Shown: positions 41,785 to 52,021, numbered from the stretch's first letter. The stretch is DNA of 64,000 nt from Thermoleophilia bacterium (GCA_020438485.1 JAGQUM010000033.1:1-64000); one strand, 5' to 3'. Program-made: numbers and translations. The notes: generated by a model not told the origin, from the letters alone.

Positions 41785-42342
41785 GTGAACGCCGCGCTCT
41801 GGGTCACCACCGTCCGCATCCTCGCCATCCCGGTGGTGATGGCGCTGATGCTGAGCGAGAACGAGCGCACCCGGTGGTGGGCGGCGGGCGCGTACGTCGC
41901 CGCGGCGGCGACGGACAGCCTCGACGGCTGGCTGGCGCGCTCGAGGGGGCAGGTCACGGTCGCGGGCGCGTTCCTCGACCCGCTGGCCGACAAGCTGCTG
42001 GTGACGGCAGCGTTCCTGGCGCTCATCGAGACGGGCGACGTGCCCGCGTGGGCCGTGATGGTGATCCTGACGCGCGAGTTCGCGGTCACCGGGCTGCGCC
42101 TGCTGGCCGTCAGCGAGGGGCTGGTGATCCCCGCGGCGGGGCTGGGCAAGGCCAAGACCCTCACCCAGAACCTGTCGATCCTGGCGTTCACCGTGCCACA
42201 CCCGTGGAAGTGGATCGACGATCCGCTGCTGTGGCTGGCGCTGTTCCTGACCATCCTCAGCGGCGCCTACTACTTCATCATGGCCCGGCGCCGCCTCACC
42301 GCGCGCCGATCGCCCGGCGCCGACATGTCAGGTGACCCATGA
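41785..42342 (+). CDS. pgsA: CDP-diacylglycerol-glycerol-3-phosphate 3-phosphatidyltransferase
   Basis: 185 residues. CDP-alcohol phosphotransferase signature DGWLAR...G...D...D is complete (DSLDGWLARSRGQ, then GAFLDPLADK). Makes phosphatidylglycerol phosphate from CDP-diacylglycerol; integral membrane, five to six helices. GTG 41785 fits the leaderless TAGGAT box; ATG 41776 overlaps that box and is less likely. The stop overlaps plsY (ATGA). Both genes act in phospholipid synthesis. Confidence 0.94.
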   Translation: MNAALWVTTVRILAIPVVMALMLSENERTRWWAAGAYVAAAATDSLDGWLARSRGQVTVAGAFLDPLADKLLVTAAFLALIETGDVPAWAVMVILTREFAVTGLRLLAVSEGLVIPAAGLGKAKTLTQNLSILAFTVPHPWKWIDDPLLWLALFLTILSGAYYFIMARRRLTARRSPGADMSGDP

Positions 42343-42953
42343 ACGAGGCCATCGCCGTCGCCGCCGCGTACCTGCTGGGCTCCATCCCGTTCGCGTACCT
42401 CGCGGGACGCATGAAGGGCGTCGACATCCGCACCGTCGGATCGAAGAACGTGGGCGCCACCAACGTGTTCCGCACACTGGGACGGGGCATCGGGATCACG
42501 GTGATGGCCCTCGACATCGCGAAAGGCCTGGCGGCCGTGCTGCTGGCCAAGGGGATCACCGACCCCCACTGGGACCTCGCGGCGGCCGCCGCAGCGATCC
42601 TGGGCCACGTGTTCCCCGTGTGGCTGCGGTTCAGGGGCGGCAAGGGGGTCGCGACCGCCGGGGGGACGATCCTCGCGCTTACGCCCCTCCCGGCCCTCAT
42701 CGTGCTGGTGATCTGGTTCGTGGTCATCGCGGCGACGCGCTACGTATCGCTGGGCAGCATCCTCGCCGCAATCGCGTTCCCGCCCCTGTTGATCGCGTTC
42801 AGGGAGCCGTGGGCCGTGCTGTTGTTCGGCACCGTCGCCGCCGCGGTGGTGGTGTGGAAACACCGGGCCAACATCCAGCGCCTGCGCGCCGGCAACGAAT
42901 TGCGGCTGGAGCTCGGGCGGCGGCCGGGACCCGGGGCGCCGCCACCGACATAG
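42339..42953 (+). CDS. plsY: Acyl-phosphate glycerol-3-phosphate acyltransferase
   Basis: 204 residues. PlsY makes lysophosphatidate from acyl phosphate. Three conserved cytosolic motifs: LLGSIPFAYL, GSKNVGATNVFRTLG (motif 1), RFRGGKGVATAGG (motif 2), and the third near YVSLGSI. Five membrane helices. It starts in an ATGA overlap with pgsA. The 253 bp after it (42954-43206) hold no gene or signal I can support. Confidence 0.95.
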   Translation: MNEAIAVAAAYLLGSIPFAYLAGRMKGVDIRTVGSKNVGATNVFRTLGRGIGITVMALDIAKGLAAVLLAKGITDPHWDLAAAAAAILGHVFPVWLRFRGGKGVATAGGTILALTPLPALIVLVIWFVVIAATRYVSLGSILAAIAFPPLLIAFREPWAVLLFGTVAAAVVVWKHRANIQRLRAGNELRLELGRRPGPGAPPPT

Positions 42954-43206
42954 CGCGGCGACCGGTGTCGTGTCGTTCGTCGCCGATCCACCCGCGGGGT
43001 CGCGCCACGCGCGAAACGTGCCGCGGCACGGGCGCAGCGGCCGGCACGCCACCTGGAGCGCAACCATGCGCCCGTCCCCTGTTCGTTCTCGCCCCGCCCG
43101 TCGCCTCGGGCGCCGGCGAGCGCGCCACCCGGCCGATCCGGACCGCCATCGTCCGGCGGGCGGTCCCCGCGGCTCCGGCCCCGCGGACCGGGGCCACGCC
43201 CGGGGG

Positions 43207-44235
43207 TCAGGCCGCCAGCCACCCCCGCAGATCGATGTGCCCGGCCCGCGTCGCGGCGCCGGCCAGTTCGGCGCGCACGTCGCCGATCAGCCCGGTGCGC
43301 TCGGCCTCCACGTCGTGGGTGTGGATGGTCTCGAAGTTCGCCTGGTGGGCCCACACGAACGCGTCGTCGGGCAGGGCGGGGAACGCGTCGACCACGCCGC
43401 GGATCATCTCCCGCACGCTGTCCTCCACGAACCGCGGCCGGCGGTGAGCGCGGTCGACCACGTACTGCTCGTCGCTGCGCTTGAGCAGCTCATAGATCTC
43501 CGACGACATCGAGTCCTCGACGATGCGGATCAGCGCGTCCGCCGGCACGTCGAGGCCCCCGGGCGCGCCGACGTAGAGCGTGCCCTTCGCGCGCTGGTTG
43601 TGCGTGGCGATGGGCACCCGGGCGACGATGCGCGCGACCTCGTCGGCCGAGAAGCCGTCCGCCCGCAGCGCCGCCTCGGCCTGTGTCTGGATGAGCCCCT
43701 GCGCGCACGGGCAGGCGTTCATCCCCTGGGCGGCCACCCCCAGCGCACGACGTGCGCCCCGCGGGCCGGCGGCGGCGGCGCCGAACACCTCGTACATCTC
43801 CTGGCTCGCGACGTCGGACACCGGAGTGCGGCGGGTCACCGGGTAGCGCGCGGAGATGCGCACCTCGCCGTGGCGGGCGTGCTGCGCCCCGGTCACGGCC
43901 TCGGCGATGCGCTGGGCCAGCACGTCGATGGCCACGGCCTCGCCCGCCGCCACCGCATCGATGGCGTCGTTGATGCCCTCCTCGAAGCGCGACATGTGCA
44001 CGCCCTTCTGGCTTCCCGCCAGATCGACGAAACAGCGGATGTCGGCGTGGAACAGGCGCTCGGCGCCGTCAAGGCGCATGACGATGGCCTTCGACGAGCG
44101 CGTCACCCCGGCCCGGGACAGGCCGATCGGCGTCGTCGGCATCGTCTCCTGCATGTCGACGTCGGGCAGCAGCGGGGCGGGAGTGGTGTCCACGGGCGGC
44201 GCTTTCGGGAGGGTTTGCGGTGCGGCTGGGCGCAT
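43207..44235 (-). CDS. folE2: GTP cyclohydrolase FolE2 (type IB)
   Basis: 342 residues. First step of folate (and queuosine) synthesis; type IB enzymes can use metals other than zinc. Signatures: the metal Cys in MNACPCAQ, PIATHNQRAKG, MSSEIYELLKRSDEQYVV and RFVEDSVREM. Several N-terminal starts are possible; ATG 44235 is used. No ribosome binding site is obvious and no Zur-like box is seen in the 127 bp shared with the sigma gene. It is divergent from that gene. Confidence 0.94.
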   Translation of the reverse strand: MRPAAPQTLPKAPPVDTTPAPLLPDVDMQETMPTTPIGLSRAGVTRSSKAIVMRLDGAERLFHADIRCFVDLAGSQKGVHMSRFEEGINDAIDAVAAGEAVAIDVLAQRIAEAVTGAQHARHGEVRISARYPVTRRTPVSDVASQEMYEVFGAAAAGPRGARRALGVAAQGMNACPCAQGLIQTQAEAALRADGFSADEVARIVARVPIATHNQRAKGTLYVGAPGGLDVPADALIRIVEDSMSSEIYELLKRSDEQYVVDRAHRRPRFVEDSVREMIRGVVDAFPALPDDAFVWAHQANFETIHTHDVEAERTGLIGDVRAELAGAATRAGHIDLRGWLAA

Positions 44236-44362
44236 TGTGGCAATCGCGGTGCCCGAAAGCCGGATGGACCGGTTCGTCAGGTCGGTGCCCCGACGGGTCG
44301 AACTTTGCGGCAATAGTCACTAACATACTTCGGGCTAGGCACTCCACAGGACGGATTCCGCC

Positions 44363-45415
44363 ATGTCCGACCACGTTTCCGACACCGCCATCGCGACCGC
44401 CGAGAGGGCGCTGGCCGAGCAGGGGCGAGCGGATGGCCTGCTGCGGCACTCCGACATCGCCGCGGCCGTGGAGGATCTGGAGATCACCGCCGGCGCCCTC
44501 GCGGCCCTCGTCGACCGGCTCCGCGAGCGGGGTATCGACATCGTCGAGGACGGCGACCGCCCCGCCGTCCGCCTGGACGCCGGCGTCGAGACCAGCCTCG
44601 ACTCGCTGCGGCTCTTCCTCACCGAGATCGGCAAGGTGCCGCTGCTCACCGCCGAGCAGGAGGTCTCGCTGGCCCGCCGCATCGAGCGCGGCGACATGGA
44701 GGCCAAGCGGGCCATGATCGAGGCGAACCTGCGCCTTGTCGTGAGCATCGCCAAGGGGTACGGCAACCGCGGGGTGGGCTTCCTGGACCTCATCCAGGAG
44801 GGCAGCGTCGGCCTGATGAGGGCCGTCGAGAAGTTCGACTACCGCCGGGGCTTCAAGTTCTCCACGTACGCGACGTGGTGGATCCGCCAGGCCGTCACCC
44901 GCGCCATCGCCGACAAGGCGCGCACCATCCGCATCCCCGTGCACATGGTCGAGAAACTCAACCGCGTGGTGCAGATGGAGCGGGCGATGACGCAGGCGCT
45001 CGGGCGCGAGCCGCGCGCCGACGAACTCGCCGCCGAGCTGCGCATGCCCGAGGCCGAGGTCCGCGAGATCCTCCGCATCGCCCAGCAGCCCATCAGCCTC
45101 GAGCGCCCCGTGGGCGAGGAGGACGAGTCGGCGCTGGTGGACTTCGTCGAGGACGACCGCTCGCCGTCGCCGTTCGAGTCCGCGTCGGAGTCCATCCGCC
45201 ACGAGGACGTCCGCCGCGTGCTGGGCACGCTGTCCGAGCGCGAGCGCCGGGTGCTGGAGATGCGCTTCGGCCTGGGCGGCGGCCAGCCCGCCACGCTGGA
45301 AGAGGTGGGACGGGCGTTCGGCGTCACCCGCGAGCGGATCCGCCAGATCGAGACGAACACGCTGCGCAAGCTCGAGACGCTGCCGCTGGCGCAGAGCCTG
45401 CGCGAGACCGCCTAG
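44363..45415 (+). CDS. Primary-type sigma-70 factor (RpoD/SigA/HrdB group)
   Basis: 350 residues. Short region 1.1 (about 1-65), region 1.2 ([20 protein letters not shown]), region 2 ([20 protein letters not shown], then [19 protein letters not shown]), region 3, and region 4.2 helix-turn-helix ([20 protein letters not shown]). All core-binding and -10/-35 recognition parts are present, so it is probably the housekeeping sigma or a close paralog. ATG 44363 with AGGACGGA upstream. Confidence 0.94.
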   Translation: MSDHVSDTAIATAERALAEQGRADGLLRHSDIAAAVEDLEITAGALAALVDRLRERGIDIVEDGDRPAVRLDAGVETSLDSLRLFLTEIGKVPLLTAEQEVSLARRIERGDMEAKRAMIEANLRLVVSIAKGYGNRGVGFLDLIQEGSVGLMRAVEKFDYRRGFKFSTYATWWIRQAVTRAIADKARTIRIPVHMVEKLNRVVQMERAMTQALGREPRADELAAELRMPEAEVREILRIAQQPISLERPVGEEDESALVDFVEDDRSPSPFESASESIRHEDVRRVLGTLSERERRVLEMRFGLGGGQPATLEEVGRAFGVTRERIRQIETNTLRKLETLPLAQSLRETA

Positions 45416-45440
45416 CGTCGCGAGCCGGAGGTCCGCGGCG

Positions 45441-46241
45441 CTAGGGCCGCGCCACCGCCCAGCCCCCCAGGGGGCGCGCCCCGCCGCCGTCCCGTGCGGC
45501 CGCGGGTGCCTCCGTGGCGCGCCGGTCACCGGGCATCGCCCGTGGGGTCGCCTCGAACCGGTAGCCCACGCCGTGCTGGGTCTGCACGTACGTGTACGCG
45601 CCCGCCGTCTCGTCGATCTTGCGGCGCAGGCGGCGCACCAGCACGTCCACGCTGCGGTCCCCGTGCCCGCGCTCACCCCCCCACACCCGCTGGAAGATGA
45701 CGTCGCGCGTGAGGACGCGTGCGGCGCTCTCGGCCAGCACCCACAGCAGCTTCCACTCAAGCGGGGTCAGCGCGACGGGCCGGCCCGCCACGGTGACGCT
45801 CAGCCGCTGCGCATCGATCGCCAGCTCGCCCTCCACGATTGGCGCGCGCGGCCCGGCCTGCACGACGGCCGAACGCCGCAGTGCGGCGCCGACCCGGGCG
45901 ACCAGCTCGCGCATCGAGAACGGCTTGCCGATGACGTCGTCGGCCCCCAGGCGCAGCGCCTCCACGCGGTCGTGCTCGCTGGTGCGGGCCGATACGACGA
46001 GGATGGGCAGCTGCGGCGCCCACTCCCGCACGTCCCGGATGATCTGCCAGCCGTCGACGTTGGGGAGCATGAGGTCGAGCACCATCGCGTCGGGCGGACC
46101 CCCACGCAGGGCCCGCAGGCCCTCGGCGCCGTCGAGTGCCGCCGTGACCCGCATCCCCGCCTTCGACAGGTGGAACGCAATCGCCTCGCTGATGCTCTCG
46201 TCATCCTCAACCACGAGGATGTGCGCGTGGTCCTCGGCCAT
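45441..46241 (-). CDS. OmpR/PhoB-type response regulator
   Basis: 266 residues. Receiver domain (1-120): acidic pair in VVEDDE, phosphorylated Asp in VLDLMLP, Lys in GKPF. Winged-helix DNA-binding domain (about 150-235): LTPLEWKLLWVLAE, SVDVLVRRLRRKI, THE loop YTYVQTQHGVGYRF. C-terminal tail disordered. No histidine kinase is adjacent. It faces pstS, with three 11-bp repeats of PHO-box type between them, so it is probably the phosphate regulator. TAGCAT ends 7 nt before the ATG (leaderless type). Confidence 0.88.
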   Translation of the reverse strand: MAEDHAHILVVEDDESISEAIAFHLSKAGMRVTAALDGAEGLRALRGGPPDAMVLDLMLPNVDGWQIIRDVREWAPQLPILVVSARTSEHDRVEALRLGADDVIGKPFSMRELVARVGAALRRSAVVQAGPRAPIVEGELAIDAQRLSVTVAGRPVALTPLEWKLLWVLAESAARVLTRDVIFQRVWGGERGHGDRSVDVLVRRLRRKIDETAGAYTYVQTQHGVGYRFEATPRAMPGDRRATEAPAAARDGGGARPLGGWAVARP

Positions 46242-46579
46242 GAGGGCGATGCTACGGCGGCGCCCCGGGGCCCGGTGCATCGGATCGGTGACCACGGTGT
46301 GAACGTGCTGTGAACCGCCGCCCCCCGCCCGTGAGCGGCGCGGATGGCGGGCTTTCCGCGCGCGAGCCCCCATCGTGGCACCCCGCCGGGCGGCCCGCGA
46401 GGCCCCCGTCGCCGCGTGTGAAGACGCTGCAACCACGTGTTACGGCGATACCCCTGCCCGGCCCCGGCGGCCGTGACTAGCGTCGGCTGCGCCGGATGAA
46501 CCCCCGGCGCGAACCAGAGCGCGGCGCCCCGCCCACCCGCGGACCCGCGCCGCCATCCGAGAGAGAACGAGGCAACAGC
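46242..46579. promoter_or_regulatory. 338-bp phosphate-regulon control region with three-unit PHO-box-like repeat
   Basis: At 46283-46315 lie three contiguous 11-bp units: GATCGGTGACC, ACGGTGTGAAC, GTGCTGTGAAC. On the other strand they read GTTCAC-type repeats at 11-bp spacing, the layout of actinobacterial PHO boxes. They lie about 30 bp upstream of the TAGCAT box of the response-regulator gene and some 160 bp upstream of a TAGCGT box (46478-46483) before pstS. A weaker repeat run near 46414-46446 is noted but not claimed. The rest of the interval has no gene. Confidence 0.7.
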
Positions 46580-47668
46580 GTGAAGCGATCCATGCTCACT
46601 TCCATCGTGGCGGGCGGCGTGGCCGTGATGGCCGCCGTCCCGGCACTCGGCGCCACCAGCGGCTCCGGCGCCACCTTCCCCCAGCTCGTCTACCGTGATT
46701 GGTGCCAGCAGCTCGGCTGCTCGTACACCGGCAAGGGATCGTCGGGCGGCATCCGCGACTTCATCGCGGGCACGGTCGACTTCGCCGGCACCGACGCCAT
46801 CATGACCGGCGACCAGGCCAGCTCACTGGCGTCGCAGCGCGGCGGCGTGAAGGCCCTGTACTTCCCGACCCTCCTCGGCGCCATCTCGATCCCGACGAAC
46901 ACGCCGTCGCGCCTGCGGCTGGACGGTCCCGTCCTCGGCCAGATCTTCTCCGGCGTCATCACCAAGTGGAGCGACGCCCGCATCAAGAAGCTGAACCCGG
47001 GCAAGTCCCTCTCGGGAGACATCACGGTGTGCGTCCGCGCCGACGGCTCCGGCACCAGCAACGGCTTCTCCCTGTATCTCGAGAAGGTCTCGAAGGACTT
47101 CAAGTCCCGCGTCGGCAACGCCTCGCAGTCGCCCAACTGGACGGCCCCGAAGCTGGTGAAGGCCCCCGGCAACCCGGGCGTCGCCCAGTGCGTCAAGGAC
47201 AACGCCGGCTCCATCGGCTACGTCGATCTCGGTGACGCCACCAACGCCGGCCTGGCCAGCAAGGTCGCCGCGATCGGCAAGTACCAGAAGATGACGCGGG
47301 TCGTGAAGCGCGGCGGCAAGCGCGTCAAGCGCACCGTCACGAAGGAGGTCTTCATCCTCCCGTCGCCCAAGACGATCTCGGCGGCCGCCCAGCTGAAGCG
47401 CGTGGACCTGACGAACCCGTACGGCGTGCAGCGCTCGCTCGTGGCCTCCCCCGCAGTGGGCGCGTACCCGATCACGATCACGACGTTCATCCTGGCCTAC
47501 AGCGACTACTCGAGCGCCGGCAAGAGCGGCTCGCTCGGTGACGTGCGCAAGGTGCTGAACTACGCGTACGGCGCCGGCCAGAGCTCGGTGTCGAAGTACG
47601 GCTTCGCCCCGCTGCCGGCCCCGTTCCTGAACGCGGGCAAGGCGCAGCTGTCGAAGATCAGCAAGTAA
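46580..47668 (+). CDS. pstS: Phosphate-binding protein PstS (non-lipidated form)
   Basis: 362 residues from GTG 46580 (ribosome binding site GAGG). Periplasmic-binding-protein fold: [37 protein letters not shown] (phosphate-binding loop), [15 protein letters not shown]. Signal peptide 1-25 ends with A-x-A (ALGA) and has no lipobox Cys, unlike most PstS of single-membrane bacteria, so the mature protein is not lipid-anchored. Captures phosphate outside the membrane for the PstCA-PstB transporter encoded next. Confidence 0.94.
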   Translation: MKRSMLTSIVAGGVAVMAAVPALGATSGSGATFPQLVYRDWCQQLGCSYTGKGSSGGIRDFIAGTVDFAGTDAIMTGDQASSLASQRGGVKALYFPTLLGAISIPTNTPSRLRLDGPVLGQIFSGVITKWSDARIKKLNPGKSLSGDITVCVRADGSGTSNGFSLYLEKVSKDFKSRVGNASQSPNWTAPKLVKAPGNPGVAQCVKDNAGSIGYVDLGDATNAGLASKVAAIGKYQKMTRVVKRGGKRVKRTVTKEVFILPSPKTISAAAQLKRVDLTNPYGVQRSLVASPAVGAYPITITTFILAYSDYSSAGKSGSLGDVRKVLNYAYGAGQSSVSKYGFAPLPAPFLNAGKAQLSKISK

Positions 47669-47684
47669 CACCGCACGTGCACCG

Positions 47685-47716
47685 CGCGGGGTCCCGGATC
47701 ACTCCGGGGCCCCGCG
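47685..47716 (+). terminator. Partial terminator between pstS and pstCA
   Basis: 14-bp stem (CGCGGGGTCCCGGA with TCCGGGGCCCCGCG, one G-T pair) and a 4-nt loop, 16 bp after the pstS stop and 66 bp before pstCA. It could give excess pstS mRNA relative to the transporter genes, as needed for the binding protein. Confidence 0.65.
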
Positions 47717-47782
47717 TCGGCCTCTTCTCCGGGGGGACGCTCCTCGTCCGCCGCATCCACACCTCCACGCCGCGGACCGCGC

Positions 47783-49906
47783 ATGACCGTCTCCTCCCAA
47801 CCCGCCTCCGAGCCCCAGGCCGCCCTCCCCGGCGACGCCGAGCTGCGCCGCCCCGTCGTCGCGATGCTCGCCGATCGGGCCTATCTCGCGGTCGCTCTGC
47901 TGGCCGCGCTGGCCAGCGTCGGCATCGTGGGGTACCTCCTGTACGCCACCTGGACCCATACCGACCCCGTATGGAAGGCGTTCGGCGTGTGGGGGTTCCT
48001 GTCCGGCCGCGAGTGGGTGCCGGTGCCGGCGGTCGGCGATCCCGTGTTCGGCGCGCTGCCGTTCATCTACGGCACGCTCGTCACGTCCGCCATCGCCATG
48101 GCCATCGCCGTGCCCATCGCCATCGGCATCGCGCTCGCCACCACGCTCATCCTCCCCCGGCGGCTGCGCGGCCCCGTGGCGGGCACCATCAACCTGCTGG
48201 CCGCGGTCCCGTCCGTGGTGTTCGGCTTTTGGGGCATCGTGGTGCTTGTCCCGAAGGCCCGCCCGGTGCTGGAGTGGATCGCCGAGCACAACCTGCGCTT
48301 TCTGCTCATCACGGCACTCATCGCCCTCGTCGCGGCAGTGTTCGTGCGCGGCCTGGCCCGGCTCGTCCCCGTGACGCTGGCCGCCTTCGCCCTCGCCGTC
48401 GTGGTCCTGACCCGCTGGGACATCCCCGGGCTGCCTCATCCGGAAGCCCCGTTCGCGCTGCTGTCCGGGCCCGTCCTGTCGGGGTCGTACGCGCTGTCGG
48501 GCCTCGTCCTCGCCGTGATGGCGCTCCCCGTGATCACCGCCGTCGCCCGCGAGGTCATCGCCACCGTCCCGCGCGACCAGATCGAGGCGGCGTACGCCCT
48601 CGGCGCGACCCGCTGGGAGATGATCCGGCACTCCGTGCTGCCGTGGGCGCGCTCGGGCATCGTGGGCGCGTCCGCGCTGGGCCTGGGCCGCGCGCTGGGC
48701 GAGACCATCGCGCTGGCCATGGTGGCCGGCAACGTGCAGAACATCGGCGGTTCGCTGCTGGGCCCCACGTCGACGGCCGCCGGCGTCATCGCGCTGCAGT
48801 GGGGCGAGTCGTCGGACCTGCAGATGGCCGCCCTCACCGCGCTGGGCCTCATCATCTTCGCGATCACGTTCCTCGTGAACCTGTTCGCCCGCATGTTGGT
48901 GCGCCGGGGCGCGTCCGGCCCGGGCCCCGTGGAGCGCCTGCGCTCGCGCTTTCGCACCGCCGACGAGGGGACGGCGGCCGACGCGTCGGGCGCCATCGAA
49001 CGGCTGCGCCGCGAGGGCATGGACGGCGCCCCCGTGGTGCCCATCGCGCGCCGTCTCGGCTCGGTGGCCTCGGAGGGCCTCGTGCTGGTGCTGGTGGCGC
49101 TGGGTGCGGTGCCGCTCCTTCTGCTGCTGTTCGAGATGCTGCGCTCGGGCCTGGGCGTGATGAGCGGGGACTTCATCACCCAGCCGCAGCCCGTGGACCC
49201 CAACGACGTGAGGGGCTACGGCATCCGCGACGCGATGATCGGCACGTTCGTGATGTCGGGCATCGCCACTGCCGTCGCGGCGCCGCTGGGCATCCTCACC
49301 GCGGTGTTCATGTCCGAGGCCCGGAGCCGCAGCGGCCGGTGGAAGCGCCTGGGCGACGGCATCGGGATGTTCGTCGACGTGCTGCTGGGCATGCCGTCCA
49401 TCATGGCGGGCGTCACGCTGTACCTCACGCTCGTGCTCGCGATGGGGCACTTCTCGGCCCTCGCCGGTGGCTTCGCGCTGGCCGTGGTGATGTTCCCCAT
49501 CGTGGTGCGTTCGTCCGACGAGGTGATGCGCCTGGTGTCGCCTGGGCAGAAGGAGGCCGCGCAGGCCCTGGGCGCGCCGCGGTGGCGCACCATGTGGAGC
49601 GTCGTGCTCCCGGCCGCCGCGCCCGGCATCGCCACCGGCGTCCTACTGGCGATCGCGCGGGCGTCCGGCGAGACCGCCCCGCTGCTGTTCACGTCGCTGG
49701 GCAGCCAGGTCGGCTTTCAGGGCATCCTCGAACCCATCGCGTCGATGGCCCAGTTCATCTACGGGTTCACCATCCAGGTGCGCACCGACCAGAGCATCGA
49801 GTTCGCGTGGGGAGCCACGCTCGTGCTCGTGACCTACATCCTGATCCTGACCCTTGCCGCCAACCTGATCACACGCATCGCGGGTGCCCGGAGGAGCAGC
49901 CAGTGA
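47783..49906 (+). CDS. Fused phosphate permease PstC-PstA
   Basis: 707 residues, both permease subunits in one chain. The N-terminal half (about 30-375) is PstC-like with EAA loop [20 protein letters not shown]; a hydrophilic linker (about 380-425) follows; the C-terminal half (about 430-700) is PstA-like with [20 protein letters not shown]. Each half has six membrane helices. Phosphate transport across the membrane with PstB. ATG 47783; the stop overlaps pstB (GTGA). Separate pstC and pstA are the norm. Confidence 0.94.
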   Translation: MTVSSQPASEPQAALPGDAELRRPVVAMLADRAYLAVALLAALASVGIVGYLLYATWTHTDPVWKAFGVWGFLSGREWVPVPAVGDPVFGALPFIYGTLVTSAIAMAIAVPIAIGIALATTLILPRRLRGPVAGTINLLAAVPSVVFGFWGIVVLVPKARPVLEWIAEHNLRFLLITALIALVAAVFVRGLARLVPVTLAAFALAVVVLTRWDIPGLPHPEAPFALLSGPVLSGSYALSGLVLAVMALPVITAVAREVIATVPRDQIEAAYALGATRWEMIRHSVLPWARSGIVGASALGLGRALGETIALAMVAGNVQNIGGSLLGPTSTAAGVIALQWGESSDLQMAALTALGLIIFAITFLVNLFARMLVRRGASGPGPVERLRSRFRTADEGTAADASGAIERLRREGMDGAPVVPIARRLGSVASEGLVLVLVALGAVPLLLLLFEMLRSGLGVMSGDFITQPQPVDPNDVRGYGIRDAMIGTFVMSGIATAVAAPLGILTAVFMSEARSRSGRWKRLGDGIGMFVDVLLGMPSIMAGVTLYLTLVLAMGHFSALAGGFALAVVMFPIVVRSSDEVMRLVSPGQKEAAQALGAPRWRTMWSVVLPAAAPGIATGVLLAIARASGETAPLLFTSLGSQVGFQGILEPIASMAQFIYGFTIQVRTDQSIEFAWGATLVLVTYILILTLAANLITRIAGARRSSQ

Positions 49907-50802
49907 CCGACGAGACCGACATGTCCGACGTCCCCGCCCCGGGAGCGGCGGACAGCGCGCCCGTCGCGGCCCCCGCCCCGCAGCCGCGGCGCGGCACCGA
50001 CGCACCCCCAGCCGCCGACGGCGCGCCGGTGCCGCTGCGCTCCGAGGGCCTGTCGTGCCTGTTCTCGGGACGCGTCGTGGTGGAGGACGCCACCATCGCG
50101 TTCCCGACCAACACCGTGACCGCCATCATCGGTCCGTCGGGCTGCGGCAAGAGCACGTACATCCGGGCGTTGAACCGCATGCACGAGGCCGTCCCGGGGG
50201 CCACCACGACCGGCCGCGTGCTGCTGCACGATCACGACATCTACGGCAGGCGCGCCGATCCGGTGGCCATCCGCCGGCGCATCGGCATGGTGTTTCAGCG
50301 CCCCAACCCGTTCCCCACCAAGTCCGTCGCCGACAACGTCCTGGCGGGCGTGGCGTTCACCCGCACGCGCCTGTCCCGCGCGGAGCGCACGGCGCTGGTC
50401 GAGTCGACGCTGCGCGGCGCCGGCCTGTGGGACGAGGTCAAGAACCGCCTGCACTCCCCCGCCGGCGGCCTGTCGGGCGGCCAGCAGCAGCGCCTGTGCA
50501 TCGCCCGCGCGCTCGCCGTGGAGCCCGCCGTGCTGCTGATGGACGAGCCGTGCTCCGCGTTGGACCCGCAGTCCACCCAGCGCATCGAGGACCTCATCCA
50601 CGAGCTCAAGCAGCGCATCACCGTGGTGATCGTGACGCACAACATGCAGCAGGCGGCCCGCGTGTCGGACTTCACCGCGTTCTTCACCATCCGCACCGAG
50701 GGCGAACCGGGCAAGGTCGTCGAGGCGGGCCCCACGCGCCAGATCTTCGGCGCGCCCAAGGATCCCCAGACAGAGGCGTACGTCTCGGGCCGCTTCGGCT
50801 GA
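49903..50802 (+). CDS. pstB: Phosphate ABC transporter ATPase PstB
   Basis: 299 residues from GTG 49903 (GGAGGA upstream). Walker [11 protein letters not shown]-loop VFQRPNPFP, signature LSGGQQQR, Walker B VLLMDEP, H-loop VIVTHNM. An Ala/Pro-rich N-terminal extension of about 45 residues is unusual for PstB (about 255 residues). Last gene of the pst operon; no phoU follows. Confidence 0.96.
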   Translation: MTDETDMSDVPAPGAADSAPVAAPAPQPRRGTDAPPAADGAPVPLRSEGLSCLFSGRVVVEDATIAFPTNTVTAIIGPSGCGKSTYIRALNRMHEAVPGATTTGRVLLHDHDIYGRRADPVAIRRRIGMVFQRPNPFPTKSVADNVLAGVAFTRTRLSRAERTALVESTLRGAGLWDEVKNRLHSPAGGLSGGQQQRLCIARALAVEPAVLLMDEPCSALDPQSTQRIEDLIHELKQRITVVIVTHNMQQAARVSDFTAFFTIRTEGEPGKVVEAGPTRQIFGAPKDPQTEAYVSGRFG

Positions 50803-50807
50803 CGGGT

Positions 50808-50847
50808 CGACGCACGGGGCCGGGCACGAGGCGGCCCCGGCGCGTCG
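50808..50847 (+). terminator. Terminator after pstB (bidirectional)
   Basis: Two-part stem: CGACGC/GCGTCG outside and GGGGCCG/CGGCCCC inside, with a small internal loop. It lies 5 bp after the pstB stop and between two convergent genes. Confidence 0.65.
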
Positions 50848-50936
50848 GGCGGACGCCGACAGGGGTGGAGACGCGGCGGCCCGCACCGGCATCGTGCCGC
50901 GCCCGGCCGCCGCCGTGGTGACAACCGCGTAACGCG

Positions 50937-51959
50937 CTACGCGGGTTCGGCCGGTGCCGTCGCCGGGGCGTCCGCGCCGAGCCCCCCGCTGGCCTCGCGG
51001 CGCAGGTCGCCGAAGCTGGCGCCCTCGAACAGCAGGAACAGGAAGCCGAACGCGACCCCCACCACCACCTCGGTGAACTGCAGGCCGATGGAGAACGCGA
51101 TGGCGTCGGCGGCCCCGACGCCGTAGGACGTGGTCAGCGGCAGCGTCGCGGCCGCCTGGAACATCACGAGGTTGCCGGGCAACACGGGGAACGCCTGGGC
51201 CAGGGTCACGGTGACCAGCAGCAGGCCGGCCCCGCCCCAGCCGACGTGACCGAGCCCGAACGCGCGCAACGTCAGCCAGATGCCCCCCACCTGGCAGACC
51301 CAGGTCATCAGGCTCGCGCCCGCCACCATCGCCGCCGTCCGCGGGCCACGCAGGCCGTGGTGGGCGGTCTCGATGGCGTCCCAGACCCTGCGTCCCAGGC
51401 GCGAAGCCCGCGCGCCGATGCCAGATCCCGCCCGGGCGGGGCCGTGAGCCCGCCGGCCGCGGGTGAGCAGAGCGGCGACAACCACGCCCACGCACACGGC
51501 CCCCAGCGCCAGGCTGGCGATCCACGCGTACCGGGGCAGCGGCAGGAACAGCCCGATCGCGACGACGAACAGCACCCACACGATCGTGGACACGACGTTC
51601 TCCACCACGACCGTCCCCACCAGCGTGGTCCCCCGCACCGGCGTGCCGGCCTTGTTCAGGCGCTTGCGCAGCAGCAGCACCTTCACCAGCTCGCCCACGC
51701 GGGCGGCCAGCAGAGTGTTGAAAAGGAACCCCACGAACAGGGGGCTGACCACCTGGTGAAGACGCGTGCGGCGCCTCCGCAGCTCGGGGAGTGCGTCGAC
51801 GACCGCCTTCCACGCGATGCCCTTGAACACGACCGACGCGAAGTTGGCGGCCACCGCGAACGTCAGCGTCCACGGGTGGGGCGGGTGCAGCGCGGTGCCG
51901 ACCTTGTTCCAGTCGACGCGCCATGCCACCAGGCCGACGACGGCCACGACGAACAGCAC
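50937..51959 (-). CDS. YbhN/UPF0104-type membrane protein (LPG synthase TM family)
   Basis: 340 residues from GTG 51959; seven to eight hydrophobic segments with the family core WKAVVDALPE..., FLFNTLLAARVGELVKVLLLRKR and VLPGNLVMFQAA. Relatives include membrane domains of lysyl-PG synthases and possible lipid flippases. The frame extends upstream as TAPPAPVQRLWRRREVRVAA, a natural basic start, beginning at CTG 52025. That CTG overlaps the previous stop as CTGA and has GGGGA 7 nt upstream, so the true start may be CTG. Confidence 0.85.
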   Translation of the reverse strand: MLFVVAVVGLVAWRVDWNKVGTALHPPHPWTLTFAVAANFASVVFKGIAWKAVVDALPELRRRRTRLHQVVSPLFVGFLFNTLLAARVGELVKVLLLRKRLNKAGTPVRGTTLVGTVVVENVVSTIVWVLFVVAIGLFLPLPRYAWIASLALGAVCVGVVVAALLTRGRRAHGPARAGSGIGARASRLGRRVWDAIETAHHGLRGPRTAAMVAGASLMTWVCQVGGIWLTLRAFGLGHVGWGGAGLLLVTVTLAQAFPVLPGNLVMFQAAATLPLTTSYGVGAADAIAFSIGLQFTEVVVGVAFGFLFLLFEGASFGDLRREASGGLGADAPATAPAEPA

Positions 51960-52021
51960 CTGGGCCGCGACCCGGACCTCGCGGCGGCGCCACAGGCGCT
52001 GAACCGGTGCGGGCGGAGCGG

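Noticed and set aside
46411-46450. Second, degenerate PHO-box-like run nearer pstS
   Set aside because: Units match poorly (TGAAG, CAACC, TTACG) and could be chance in this composition.
47677-49902. Plus-strand frame leading into pstB from upstream, suggesting a giant PstB fusion
   Set aside because: This frame is a shadow of pstCA. pstB has its own GTG with GGAGGA at 49903, and the region before it reads Arg/Pro/His-rich.
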